Source of the DNA: VMGX01 sp041658885
GTDB lineage: Bacteria > Patescibacteriota > Minisyncoccia > Phycocordibacterales > 21-14-all-36-13
Direction of reading: 5' to 3'
Assembly: GCA_041658885.1 (NCBI GenBank)
Contig: JBAZZJ010000001.1
Location: forward strand, 124,001-188,000
Length of the DNA: 64,000 bases
Shown: piece after piece, positions 46,387-54,436 of the stretch
Layout of the letters: each line of letters begins with the position of its first letter
How positions within the stretch are numbered: position 1 is the stretch's first letter
The notes under the pieces: generated by a model
Told to the model about the DNA's origin: nothing
Database searches by the model: none
The model's input: the letters and a program-made list of their open reading frames with translations, nothing else
Position numbers and translations under genes: made by a program

Positions 46387-46962
46387 ATGGAATTAGATAG
46401 TAAAATAGAATCAATACTTTTTTATAAAGGAGAACCGATGTCTGTAAAGGAATTGGCGGATATTTTTGGTGTAGGTAATTCTGAAATAAAAAAGAGTTTG
46501 AAAATACTTGAAGAAAAACTCCAAGATAGAGGTATTAAACTTATTTCTCTGGAAGACAAAATTATGCTTGGCGCGACCAAAGAAATGTCAGAAATTATTG
46601 AAAAAATAAGAAAGGAAGAATTAACAAAAAATCTCGGAAAGGCAAGTCTAGAAACTCTCACAATAGTTTTATACAAAGGTCCTATATCAAAGCCAGACAT
46701 AGATTATATAAGAGGCGTTAATTCCTCTACAATTTTAAGAAGTTTGCTTGTACGCGGACTTGTGAAAAGGGAAGAAAGTCAAAAAGATAAAAGAACATAT
46801 TTATATACTCCAACAATTGATTTAATTACATTTTTAGGATTAGAAAAAATAGAAGAACTACCAGAGTATGAAAAAATAACTCAATCAATAGACGAATTTA
46901 AAGAAATGTTTAAAAATGAAAATGACAGCGATTTTGAACAAATAAATGGAACAAATGAATAA
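46387..46962 (+). CDS. scpB: segregation and condensation protein B
   Basis: 191 aa. Two winged-helix domains: KIESILFYKGEPMSVKELAD and ETLTIVLYKGPISKPDIDYI with RGVNSSTILRSLLVRGLV. Dimer that stabilises ScpA on SMC. Same operon as scpA. Confidence 0.95.
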   Translation: MELDSKIESILFYKGEPMSVKELADIFGVGNSEIKKSLKILEEKLQDRGIKLISLEDKIMLGATKEMSEIIEKIRKEELTKNLGKASLETLTIVLYKGPISKPDIDYIRGVNSSTILRSLLVRGLVKREESQKDKRTYLYTPTIDLITFLGLEKIEELPEYEKITQSIDEFKEMFKNENDSDFEQINGTNE

Positions 46963-47010
46963 ACACCTTTTAAAACAGCCACAAAAGTGATATGATTCTA
47001 AAAATTAACC

Positions 47011-47991
47011 ATGGAAGAGCAAAATAAAAAAGAAATTTGGTCCAAGTCAGAAATAGGAAAAGCAATTTGGACAGGAATTGTTATTTTTATTTTGATTGTT
47101 TTTGCTTATTTTTTATTTTACTCAATATTAGATATTCAAAGCAAAATTGGTACTACAGAAAATAAAAGCGTTGATAATAGCGTTGACAATTTTGTCTTAA
47201 TATCAAAACTTAAGCAAATTCCACTGGAAGCAAATGCGATTTTTATTTGGGATGTATATAACCAAAAAGAAATTTTTTCAAAAAATCCAGAAATGCAATT
47301 ACCATTGGCTTCTTTATCAAAAGCTATGACTGCTTTGGTTGCAAGTGATTATGAAGATAAAAATATAATAGTAAAAATAGACGAAGAAAATTTAAAACAC
47401 GATGGAAATAATGGTCTTGTAGATAAAGAAAGGTGGAATTTAAAAGATTTATTAGATTTTACACTCCTTTCATCTTCAAATGATGGAGCGAATGCCGTTG
47501 CTTCAGCAATTCGGGCTATTTCAAAAAAAGAAAATGAGAAAACGACTTTTACAGATTTAATGAACAAAAAAGCAAGGGAATTAAATTTAAAACAAACATA
47601 CTTTTTGAATGAGTCAGGTTTAGATGTAGATGAAACTTATTTAAGTGGTTCTTATGGTTCGGCTCGTGACATAACAATGCTTTTTGATTACATAATTAAA
47701 AATAAACCACAAATATTTGAGGCAACCTCTTATAAAAATTTAAGTTTAAAATCTGAAGACAAAATTCACAACACAGAAAATACTAATGAAATCATAAATG
47801 AGATACCTTTTGTGATAGCTTCAAAAACGGGTTATACAGATTTAGCGGGTGGAAATCTTGTGACGGCTTTTGATAATGGAATGATGAGACCAATTATTGT
47901 TTCTATTCTTGGGTCATCAAGAGAGGGGAGATTTAAAGATATGAAAAATATAGTTGATGTAATTTTACAACCCAGAGATGATCGTGAATAA
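47011..47991 (+). CDS. dacA: D-alanyl-D-alanine carboxypeptidase (S11)
   Basis: 326 aa. Membrane helix at about 20-40 without clear cleavage, so it is probably anchored. Active site SLSK at 101-104 (Ser101, Lys104), SSN at 155-157 and KTG at 272-274. Trims peptidoglycan stem peptides and regulates cross-linking. TATGAT at 46991-46996 lies 14 nt before ATG. Followed by mraY, ftsW and murG, so this is a cell-wall cluster. Confidence 0.9.
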   Translation: MEEQNKKEIWSKSEIGKAIWTGIVIFILIVFAYFLFYSILDIQSKIGTTENKSVDNSVDNFVLISKLKQIPLEANAIFIWDVYNQKEIFSKNPEMQLPLASLSKAMTALVASDYEDKNIIVKIDEENLKHDGNNGLVDKERWNLKDLLDFTLLSSSNDGANAVASAIRAISKKENEKTTFTDLMNKKARELNLKQTYFLNESGLDVDETYLSGSYGSARDITMLFDYIIKNKPQIFEATSYKNLSLKSEDKIHNTENTNEIINEIPFVIASKTGYTDLAGGNLVTAFDNGMMRPIIVSILGSSREGRFKDMKNIVDVILQPRDDRE

Positions 47992-47994
47992 AAA

Positions 47995-48037
47995 AAGCTA
48001 CCCGTTAGCAATCTATTTCTAGAATTGGGTAGCTTCT
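47995..48037 (+). terminator. hairpin terminator after dacA
   Basis: AAGCTACCC/GGGTAGCTT stem with an extended internal loop, tail TTCTAT is not T-rich, so efficiency is uncertain. Confidence 0.55.
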
Positions 48038-48047
48038 ATAAAACATT

Positions 48048-48101
48048 AACCAAGATCCTTTGTTATTCAAACTTTTGTGGGATATTAAACAAAGAATCTT
48101 G
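48048..48101 (+). repeat. palindrome CCAAGATCCTTTGTT
   Basis: CCAAGATCCTTTGTT and AACAAAGAATCTTGG pair across a 24-nt loop. It sits between dacA and mraY. Confidence 0.6.
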
Positions 48102-48164
48102 GCGACAAAACATCGTTTATCAAGTCCAGATACATTATATCAGACCTTAAAATATTGTCAAGTA

Positions 48165-48240
48165 GTTTTTAATTTTTTGTTTTATTGTTTTATTGTTTTA
48201 TTGTTTTTTTGTTTTAGTGATTTTATGATTAAATGATTTT
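48165..48240 (+). repeat. TGTTTTATT degenerate tandem tract before mraY
   Basis: TTTTATTGTTTTATTGTTTT repeats in imperfect units up to the mraY start, continuing TTAGTGATTTTATGATTAAA. The tract may be a promoter-like A+T region; TATGAT 48224-48229 lies 11 nt before ATG. Confidence 0.5.
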
Positions 48241-49293
48241 ATGATCATAAACATAATAAAAGTATTTACACCTTCTGCAATTGCCTTTTTGATAGGTATA
48301 GGTCTTGCTCCTATTCTGATTAGTTATTTATATAAACACGAGATGTGGAAAAAGAAATCTGGAAAAGTTGGGATGGACGGAAAAGATACTCCTATTTTTA
48401 ATAAATTACATGAAGGAAAAGAAGTTGGGACTCCCAAAATGGGCGGAGTATTAATTTGGGGAAGTGTGATTTTAACTACATTATTATTTTTAATATTACC
48501 TTTTATTTTTAATTTTGATATAACTTCTAAATTAAATTTTTTTAGTAGAAATCAAACATGGTTGCCCCTATTCACACTTATAGTAGGAGCAATTATAGGA
48601 CTCGTTGATGATTACTTTGAAGTTAAAGGCAAAAAGGACCAACTCGCAGGTGGGTTGTCTTTGAAAAAAAGACTGCTAGTAGTGTTTGTTGTTTCTTTAA
48701 TAGGCGCTTGGTGGTTTTATTCAAAACTTGAAATGACATCCATAGCGATACCCTTGCTTGGAGATCTTGATGTAGGTTTACTTTTTATCCCATTTTTTAT
48801 ATTTGTTATGTTAGGGATTTATTCTGGCGGAGTTATTGACGGGATTGATGGGCTCTCTGGCGGAGTGTTTTCTTCAATGTTTTCAGCCTATGGAATAATT
48901 GCCTTCGTTCAAAATCAAATAGACCTGGCAACATTTTGCTTCGTAGTAGTTGGAGGTCTCCTCGCGTTTTTGTGGTTCAATATTCCTCCGGCAAGATTTT
49001 ATATGTCTGAAACTGGTTCAATGGCTCTAACAATGACTCTTGCAGTTGTAGCTTTCTTAACAAAGGAAGTTTTAGTTTTACCTATAATTGCATTTCCACT
49101 CGTCTTAACAACTTTATCTAATATCATTCAAATATTATCTAAAAAAATAAGAGGTAAAAAAGTATTTTTAGTAGCCCCAATACATCATCACTTTGAAGCT
49201 ATTGGTTGGCCAGGATACAAAGTCACGATGCGTTATTGGGTAATAAGTGTTGTTTTTGCATTTGTCGGAGTTATTATTGCTTTATTAAAATAA
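48241..49293 (+). CDS. mraY: phospho-N-acetylmuramoyl-pentapeptide transferase
   Basis: 350 aa with about ten membrane helices. It makes lipid I from UDP-MurNAc-pentapeptide and undecaprenyl phosphate. Signatures: LVDDYFEVKGKKDQLAGGL, GVIDGIDGLSGG and APIHHHFEAIGW. The catalytic-loop motif that is usually FMGD-x-G reads YMSETG here, with Glu257 where Asp is normal. MraY is the first membrane step of peptidoglycan synthesis. Confidence 0.94.
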   Translation: MIINIIKVFTPSAIAFLIGIGLAPILISYLYKHEMWKKKSGKVGMDGKDTPIFNKLHEGKEVGTPKMGGVLIWGSVILTTLLFLILPFIFNFDITSKLNFFSRNQTWLPLFTLIVGAIIGLVDDYFEVKGKKDQLAGGLSLKKRLLVVFVVSLIGAWWFYSKLEMTSIAIPLLGDLDVGLLFIPFFIFVMLGIYSGGVIDGIDGLSGGVFSSMFSAYGIIAFVQNQIDLATFCFVVVGGLLAFLWFNIPPARFYMSETGSMALTMTLAVVAFLTKEVLVLPIIAFPLVLTTLSNIIQILSKKIRGKKVFLVAPIHHHFEAIGWPGYKVTMRYWVISVVFAFVGVIIALLK

Positions 49294-49329
49294 TTTTTTA
49301 ATAGCTTTAAGTTTTTAGTTGTAGTTTTT

Positions 49330-49370
49330 AGTTTTTCCGCCCAAGGCGGATCAGCCTAGGGCTGAGATTT
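49330..49370 (+). repeat. CCGCC/GGCGG palindrome between mraY and ftsW
   Basis: TTTTTCCGCCCAAGGCGGAT, CAGCCTAGGGCTGAG: two adjacent hairpins, the same structure as the insertion in aspS. Confidence 0.65.
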
Positions 49371-49399
49371 TTGATATTTTATATTTGATCTAGTTTATC

Positions 49400-50500
49400 A
49401 TGCGTCAACAAAAAATAGACAGAGTATTTTTTTTCATAGTCGCCATACTCGTTTTTGGTGGTCTTTTTATTTTTACATCAGCTTCTTTAGGACTTTTAAC
49501 TAGGGGTGGGGCAGATTTTTCTTCTGTGGCGTTTAATCAAATCTTCCTAGGTCTTTTTTTGGGTTCATTGTCTTTAATTATTTTATCTAAAATAGATTAT
49601 AAAGTTTGGAACAAATACGCTTTTTATATATTTCTTGGATCACTTATTTTAACGGCATTAGTTTTTGTTCCTGGATTGGGTTTTTTACACGGAGGAGCAA
49701 AAAGATGGCTTTTGATTGAACCGTTCTCTTTTCAACCTGCAGAAGTTCTTAAGCTTGGTTTTGTAATTTATTTTTCAGCTTGGCTCGCCGGTGTAAAAAC
49801 AAAAGTTACAAATTTAAAATTTGGAGTTCTTCCTCTTTGTATTATTCTTGGAATCAGTGGAATAATTTTATTACTTCAACCAGACGCTGGAACCTTGTTA
49901 GTTTTGATAGTGACTTCACTTGGTATGTTGTTGGTTGCTGGTGGAAAATGGCAACATATTTTAAGTTTAATAGGTGTAATGATAATTGGGTTTCTTATCT
50001 TAATGACATACAAACCATATATAAAAGAAAGAGTAGAGACTTTTATGAATCCGAGCGACGACCCGCAAAATTCGGGTTATCAAATTCAACAATCATTAAT
50101 AGCTGTTGGCTCCGGGCAAACACTTGGAAGAGGGTTTGGACAAAGTATACAAAAATTTGAATCTCTTCCAGAACCCATAGGCGATTCAATATTTGCTGTT
50201 TTTGCGGAAGAATGGGGTTTTGTTGGAAGTGTTTTTCTGTTAGTTTTGTTTTTAGCTTTTACATTCAGAGGATTTAGAATTGCCGCGAGAGCGCCAACAA
50301 CATTTGGAAGATTACTTGTAGTTGGAATAATAATGTTAATTATTACCCAGTCATTTATAAACATAGCTTCAATGATAGGAGTTGCACCTCTCACAGGAAT
50401 GCCTTTAATATTTGTAAGTAAGGGAGGAACGGCATTGTTTTTTGCTTTGGCATCAATCGGAATCGTTTTGAATGTGTCTAAACATCGAAAGTCAAGTTAA
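49400..50500 (+). CDS. ftsW: lipid II polymerase FtsW/RodA family
   Basis: 366 aa SEDS glycosyltransferase with about ten helices. SFQPAEVLKLGFVIYFSAWL, LQPDAGTLLVLIVTSLGML, the GRGFGQSIQKFESLPEP loop, and GMPLIFVSKGGTALFFALAS are typical. It polymerises lipid II at the septum. It lies between mraY and murG, where ftsW is usual. Confidence 0.94.
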   Translation: MRQQKIDRVFFFIVAILVFGGLFIFTSASLGLLTRGGADFSSVAFNQIFLGLFLGSLSLIILSKIDYKVWNKYAFYIFLGSLILTALVFVPGLGFLHGGAKRWLLIEPFSFQPAEVLKLGFVIYFSAWLAGVKTKVTNLKFGVLPLCIILGISGIILLLQPDAGTLLVLIVTSLGMLLVAGGKWQHILSLIGVMIIGFLILMTYKPYIKERVETFMNPSDDPQNSGYQIQQSLIAVGSGQTLGRGFGQSIQKFESLPEPIGDSIFAVFAEEWGFVGSVFLLVLFLAFTFRGFRIAARAPTTFGRLLVVGIIMLIITQSFINIASMIGVAPLTGMPLIFVSKGGTALFFALASIGIVLNVSKHRKSS

Positions 50501-50522
50501 TTTGTGTTAAAATTTTAATATT

Positions 50523-50757
50523 ATGAACTCCGTTAGAAGCCACGGTCACGGTTTCAAAACGGGTCTCAAAATAAATAGAGATTGTATTTAAATTATAAGT
50601 TTAATTGAGCAGAGTGCGGTTGAGCGCGACCTGCCCCGTTATAAGTTTTATAAAACGGAGGCAACATATTATAAGTATTAATTAACGAGCAGTAATCTAT
50701 ATTTTCTACATTTAAACAAATGTAGAACTTATAACGGGGCCTGCTTCTAACAGGGTG
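50523..50757 (+). repeat. nested inverted-repeat element ending at the murG start
   Basis: Outer arms CTCCGTTAGAAGC and GCTTCTAACAGGGTG, inner arms CCCCGTTATAAGTT and AACTTATAACGGGGC, and an inner hairpin CTACATTTAAACAAATGTAG. The last bases, GTG at 50755, are the murG start codon. It fills the whole gap after ftsW. Confidence 0.78.
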
Positions 50758-51882
50758 AAAATTGTATTTACAGGTGGCGGTACGGGTGGACATTTTTATC
50801 CGATAATTGCCGTAGCCGAAGAAATAAGGGAAATAACCAAAGAAGAAAATCTGATTGAACCGGAATTGTTTTTTTTGGCGCCTGACCCTTACGACAAAAA
50901 AACACTTTTTGAATTAGGAATACAATATAAAAAAATTTCTGCAGGAAAAGTTAGAGGATATTTTTCTTTGATGAATTTTTTTGATTTATTTAAAACTGGG
51001 TGGGGAATAGTGAAAAGCGTTTTGGTTGTTTTTAATATTTTCCCAGATGTAATTTTTTCAAAAGGAGGATATGGGAGCTTCCCAGTTGTTTTAGCTTCAA
51101 GAATTTTTAAAATTCCTCTTGTAATACACGAATCAGACAGCGCTCCTGGGAAAGTAAACAGGTGGGCAGGGAAGTTTGCTAAAAGAATATCTATATCTTT
51201 TCCAGAGGCATCAAAATATTTCCCCGCAGACAAGGTTGCTCTAACCGGCAACCCAATAAGAAAAGATTTAATTAGTCCTTCTAAAACAGGTGCTGTAGAA
51301 TTTTTGAAATTAGAAAGTGGTATTCCCGTGATATTTGTCCTTGGAGGTTCTCTTGGGTCTCAAATAATTAATAGTGTCATTTTGGAAGCCCTACCCAGAT
51401 TGATTGAAAAATATCAAATTATTCATCAGACGGGAGATAAAAATTTTGAAGAGATAAAAAAGTTATCCGAATTGAACTTAAGAAACAATAAACTTAAAAA
51501 TAGATACAAACCTTTTCCCTATCTAAACAATATGGGAATGAGAATGTCGGCAGGTGTTGCAGATATTGTGATTTCAAGAGCCGGCTCAACAATTTTTCAA
51601 ATAGCAGTTTGGGGTCTTCCGAGCATAATAATTCCAATCACAGAGTCCAATGAGAACCATCAAAGAAGAAATGCTTTTAATTATGCTTCTTCTGGCGCAT
51701 GTGTCGTTATTGAAGAAAATAATTTTTCAGATGATATTTTAGTTTCTCAAATTGAAGAAATAATGAGTAATGAGATAAAAAGAAATAAAATGATTAATTC
51801 TGCAAAATCGTTCGCCAAAATCGATTCGGCAAAAATAATCGCAAAGGAACTAATAGGAATTGCTTTAGAACACGAGAAATAA
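50755..51882 (+). CDS. murG: UDP-GlcNAc transferase to lipid I
   Basis: 375 aa GT28. The N-terminal glycine loop TGGGTGGHFYPIIAVAEE follows the third codon, and FVLGGSLGSQIINSV and ISRAGSTIFQIAVWGLPSII are the C-domain nucleotide-binding signature. Converts lipid I to lipid II on the cytoplasmic face. The start is GTG within the last bases of a repeat element, with no SD. Confidence 0.94.
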   Translation: MKIVFTGGGTGGHFYPIIAVAEEIREITKEENLIEPELFFLAPDPYDKKTLFELGIQYKKISAGKVRGYFSLMNFFDLFKTGWGIVKSVLVVFNIFPDVIFSKGGYGSFPVVLASRIFKIPLVIHESDSAPGKVNRWAGKFAKRISISFPEASKYFPADKVALTGNPIRKDLISPSKTGAVEFLKLESGIPVIFVLGGSLGSQIINSVILEALPRLIEKYQIIHQTGDKNFEEIKKLSELNLRNNKLKNRYKPFPYLNNMGMRMSAGVADIVISRAGSTIFQIAVWGLPSIIIPITESNENHQRRNAFNYASSGACVVIEENNFSDDILVSQIEEIMSNEIKRNKMINSAKSFAKIDSAKIIAKELIGIALEHEK

Positions 51883-51924
51883 ATGAAAAACATCCATATG
51901 GATGTTTTTCATCCATAATTTTCT
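51883..51924 (+). repeat. CAYAATT-tail hairpin after murG
   Basis: ATGAAAAACATCC/GGATGTTTTTCAT stem, ATAT loop, tail CCATAATTTTC. Confidence 0.7.
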
Positions 51925-51978
51925 TTGATAAAGATACAAAAAAAGAGTAAAAAAAATAGAAAAAGAGCAAAAATCTTT

Positions 51979-52016
51979 CTACACTTATCTCTGCTATAGC
52001 AGAGATAGGTGTAGAA
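51979..52016. repeat. 38-bp palindrome CTACACTTATCTCTGC
   Basis: CTACACTTATCTCTGC-TATA-GCAGAGATAGGTGTAG is nearly perfect. The inner part resembles the pair flanking the PaaX/Cas2-like gene. It could terminate convergent transcription after murG. Confidence 0.7.
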
Positions 52017-52028
52017 TTTTTAGAAATA

Positions 52029-52060
52029 AAAAACCGACGATTAAACAAATCGTCGGCTTT
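52029..52060 (-). terminator. terminator of the 52072-52863 gene
   Basis: Minus strand: AAGCCGACGATTTG, loop, AATCGTCGGTTTTTTATTT. A similar stem occurs at the right end of the window (63957-63983). Confidence 0.88.
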
Positions 52061-52071
52061 GTGCATCTAAT

Positions 52072-52863
52072 TTATAAATGCACCCAAAAATAAACATTTA
52101 GAACTTTTGCCTCAGGTAAATACCCAAGACCGAGGAGAACATATACATTTTCTTTTTCTTTAACTTTCCATTTTTTTGTCCAGCCAACTTGACTGTCGTA
52201 AACTTTCTTGTTTCTGTCATAAACGACAGAAACGTAGGGAGCACCTAAACCTCCAAGAACAACTTCAAGAAAACCAGAGGTTGTTTTAAGTGATTCAATA
52301 TAACCTGTTAGAGTTAATAAATCAGGAATTTTTATAGTACCGGCAACACCAAAACTTTTTTCAGAAAAAAAGTATCCGACACTGCTGACATCGTTACTGA
52401 ATCCAATATTGTATTCAGGGAGTTTTTCATTTGGCAAATAATAAACTCCACCATATACTTTTGTATCAGAAATTTTTTGAGTTAAAAGTCCGCCAATTGC
52501 TGAACCCGGTATTACTGATAATCCACCTGGTTCAAACTGTGCGCCTGCACTAACTGGACTAGGCCGATTCAAAAAAGCAATAGGCCTTCCCATAAAACCG
52601 ACTTGAACAGTAGTATTTTCAATTTGTGCATCCCACCATGCTAGAAACAGATTTTTATTTTCAGAGGTATAAACTCCTCTAAAAACAAAATTTGAAACTT
52701 CAAATTGACCAGCTAATCTTAAGTTCGCACCATGTAAAACATTAAGATTTTGATCATAACTACCGGTATATAAGACACCGGCGAAATACTTTGTTAGTTC
52801 CTGTCCAAAATTTTGAACAGAAAGTACAATTACTAACAATAGAAGTAATGTTAACTTTTTCAT
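52072..52863 (-). CDS. secreted beta-rich protein of unknown role, 263 aa
   Basis: Unrecognised. The N-terminus MKKLTLLLLLVIVLSVQNFG is a signal peptide, probably cleaved near FGQE. The rest alternates hydrophobic and polar residues over many short strands (FRGVYTSENKNLFLAWWDAQ, KSFGVAGTIKIPDLL, SVVYDRNKKVYDSQVGW) and ends in FWVHL, like a small beta-barrel. CPR cells are thought to lack an outer membrane, so this is odd. Strong GGAGG site, own terminator. Possibly acquired laterally. Confidence 0.6.
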   Translation of the reverse strand: MKKLTLLLLLVIVLSVQNFGQELTKYFAGVLYTGSYDQNLNVLHGANLRLAGQFEVSNFVFRGVYTSENKNLFLAWWDAQIENTTVQVGFMGRPIAFLNRPSPVSAGAQFEPGGLSVIPGSAIGGLLTQKISDTKVYGGVYYLPNEKLPEYNIGFSNDVSSVGYFFSEKSFGVAGTIKIPDLLTLTGYIESLKTTSGFLEVVLGGLGAPYVSVVYDRNKKVYDSQVGWTKKWKVKEKENVYVLLGLGYLPEAKVLNVYFWVHL

Positions 52864-52977
52864 TGTGCCCTCCAGGCATTTGATTGAAAAAATATTTTTA
52901 TTTTTAAATCAAAAAACTTTCTTTGTTTTCTACATATATTATATACCTACTAAACAATTCTGTCAAGTTTTTTAATT

Positions 52978-53022
52978 CCAAAATTTCATTAGAAATTAGA
53001 TATTAGAAATTAGTAATTATTT
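52978..53022 (+). repeat. TAATGAAATTT-type half repeat before gltX
   Basis: AAAATTTCATTAGAAATTAG, then ATATTAGAAATTAGTAATT. Right arm only. Confidence 0.55.
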
Positions 53023-53068
53023 ATAGCTATTCTATGAGATTTATATATTTATTGTTATAATTTTATTG

Positions 53069-54436
53069 ATGAAAAAGAACATAGAAAATAAAGACGTTGT
53101 CGTTGTTCGTTTTGCGCCTTCACCAACTGGTTATTTACATATTGGAGGAGCAAGGACGGCTCTTTTTAATTATATTTTTGCAAAACAAAATAATGGAAAA
53201 TTTATATTAAGAATTGAAGACACTGATAAAGAAAGGTCAACGAAGGAATATGAAAAAAGTATATTAGAAACAATGAAATGGTTAGAACTTGATTACGACG
53301 AAATTTATAGACAATCTGAAAGAACCGAAATATATAAAAAATATTTACAAAAAATGATTGATGACGGAAATGCCTACATTTCAAAAGAAAAACCGAAAAA
53401 AGAAGGGGACAGAGACGAAGTGATTCGTTTTAAAAACCCAAATAAAAAGGTTATTTTTAATGATTTAATTACAGGAGATGTTGAAGTTGACACAACTGAC
53501 CTTGGAGATTTTGTTATCGCAAAAGATTTAGAAACTCCTATTTTTCATTTAACAAATGTTATAGATGATTATGAAATGGGAATAACACATATAATAAGAG
53601 GACAAGATCATGTTTCAAATACTCCAAGACAAATTTTAATACAAGAAGTAATCGGCGCCCAAAGACCTATATATGCCCACATACCACTTATTTTAGCTCC
53701 AGATAAATCAAAACTTTCAAAGCGACACGGCGCCGTAAATGTTGTTGAATATAAAAATTCGGGATATTTATCTGACGCCATTATAAATTTTTTGGCATTT
53801 TTAGGATGGAATCCTGGAGATGAAAGAGAAATTTTAACTCGAGAAGAACTTATAAAAGAATTTAAAATGGAAAAAGTTCAAAAGGGAGGTGCTGTATTTA
53901 ATATTGAAAAATTAAATTGGCTCAATAAAAAATATATACAAATGTTATCTGATAAAAAGTTTGAGGAATTTGTAGATGAATTTATGCCAAAAGAAATAAA
54001 ACAGCTTTCAAAATACAAAGAAAATATCAGTAAAATTATACCCATAATTAAAGAGAGGATTGATAAGTTTGAAGATTTGAGAGATATGAATGAAAGGGGA
54101 GAATTAATATATTTTTTTGAAACACCAGATTATGATACCGAATCTCTGATGTGGAAAGAAGAAGAAAATATTTCTGAAACGAAAAAATATTTAAGTGAAA
54201 TTAAAAATATTTTAGAAAAAATTGATAATAATAATTTTAATTCAGTATCAGTAAAAGACGCTGTTTGGAATTTTGCAACTGAAAAGGGAAGGGGAAACGT
54301 CCTTTGGCCTATGAGATATGTTCTATCTGGAATTGAAAAATCTCCGGACCCTTTCATTTTGGCTGGAATATTTGGTAAAGAGGAGACTATCAAGAGAATA
54401 GACACGGCTATACAAAAAATAGATGAGAACTTATAA
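53069..54436 (+). CDS. gltX: glutamyl-tRNA synthetase
   Basis: 455 aa, class I. FAPSPTGYLHIGGARTALFN has the HIGH motif, and KLSKRHGAVNVVEY has the KMSKS equivalent. RIEDTDKERSTKEYEKSI is typical. There is no zinc C-x-C motif at the usual place. TATAAT at 53056-53061 ends 7 nt before ATG 53069 (leaderless). The stop overlaps the next gene by 14 nt, so translation is coupled. Confidence 0.96.
   Translation: MKKNIENKDVVVVRFAPSPTGYLHIGGARTALFNYIFAKQNNGKFILRIEDTDKERSTKEYEKSILETMKWLELDYDEIYRQSERTEIYKKYLQKMIDDGNAYISKEKPKKEGDRDEVIRFKNPNKKVIFNDLITGDVEVDTTDLGDFVIAKDLETPIFHLTNVIDDYEMGITHIIRGQDHVSNTPRQILIQEVIGAQRPIYAHIPLILAPDKSKLSKRHGAVNVVEYKNSGYLSDAIINFLAFLGWNPGDEREILTREELIKEFKMEKVQKGGAVFNIEKLNWLNKKYIQMLSDKKFEEFVDEFMPKEIKQLSKYKENISKIIPIIKERIDKFEDLRDMNERGELIYFFETPDYDTESLMWKEEENISETKKYLSEIKNILEKIDNNNFNSVSVKDAVWNFATEKGRGNVLWPMRYVLSGIEKSPDPFILAGIFGKEETIKRIDTAIQKIDENL

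Noticed and set aside
50593..50793. Minus-strand frame across the murG leader
   Set aside because: It lies in the inverted-repeat element and overlaps the murG start; low-complexity translation without SD.
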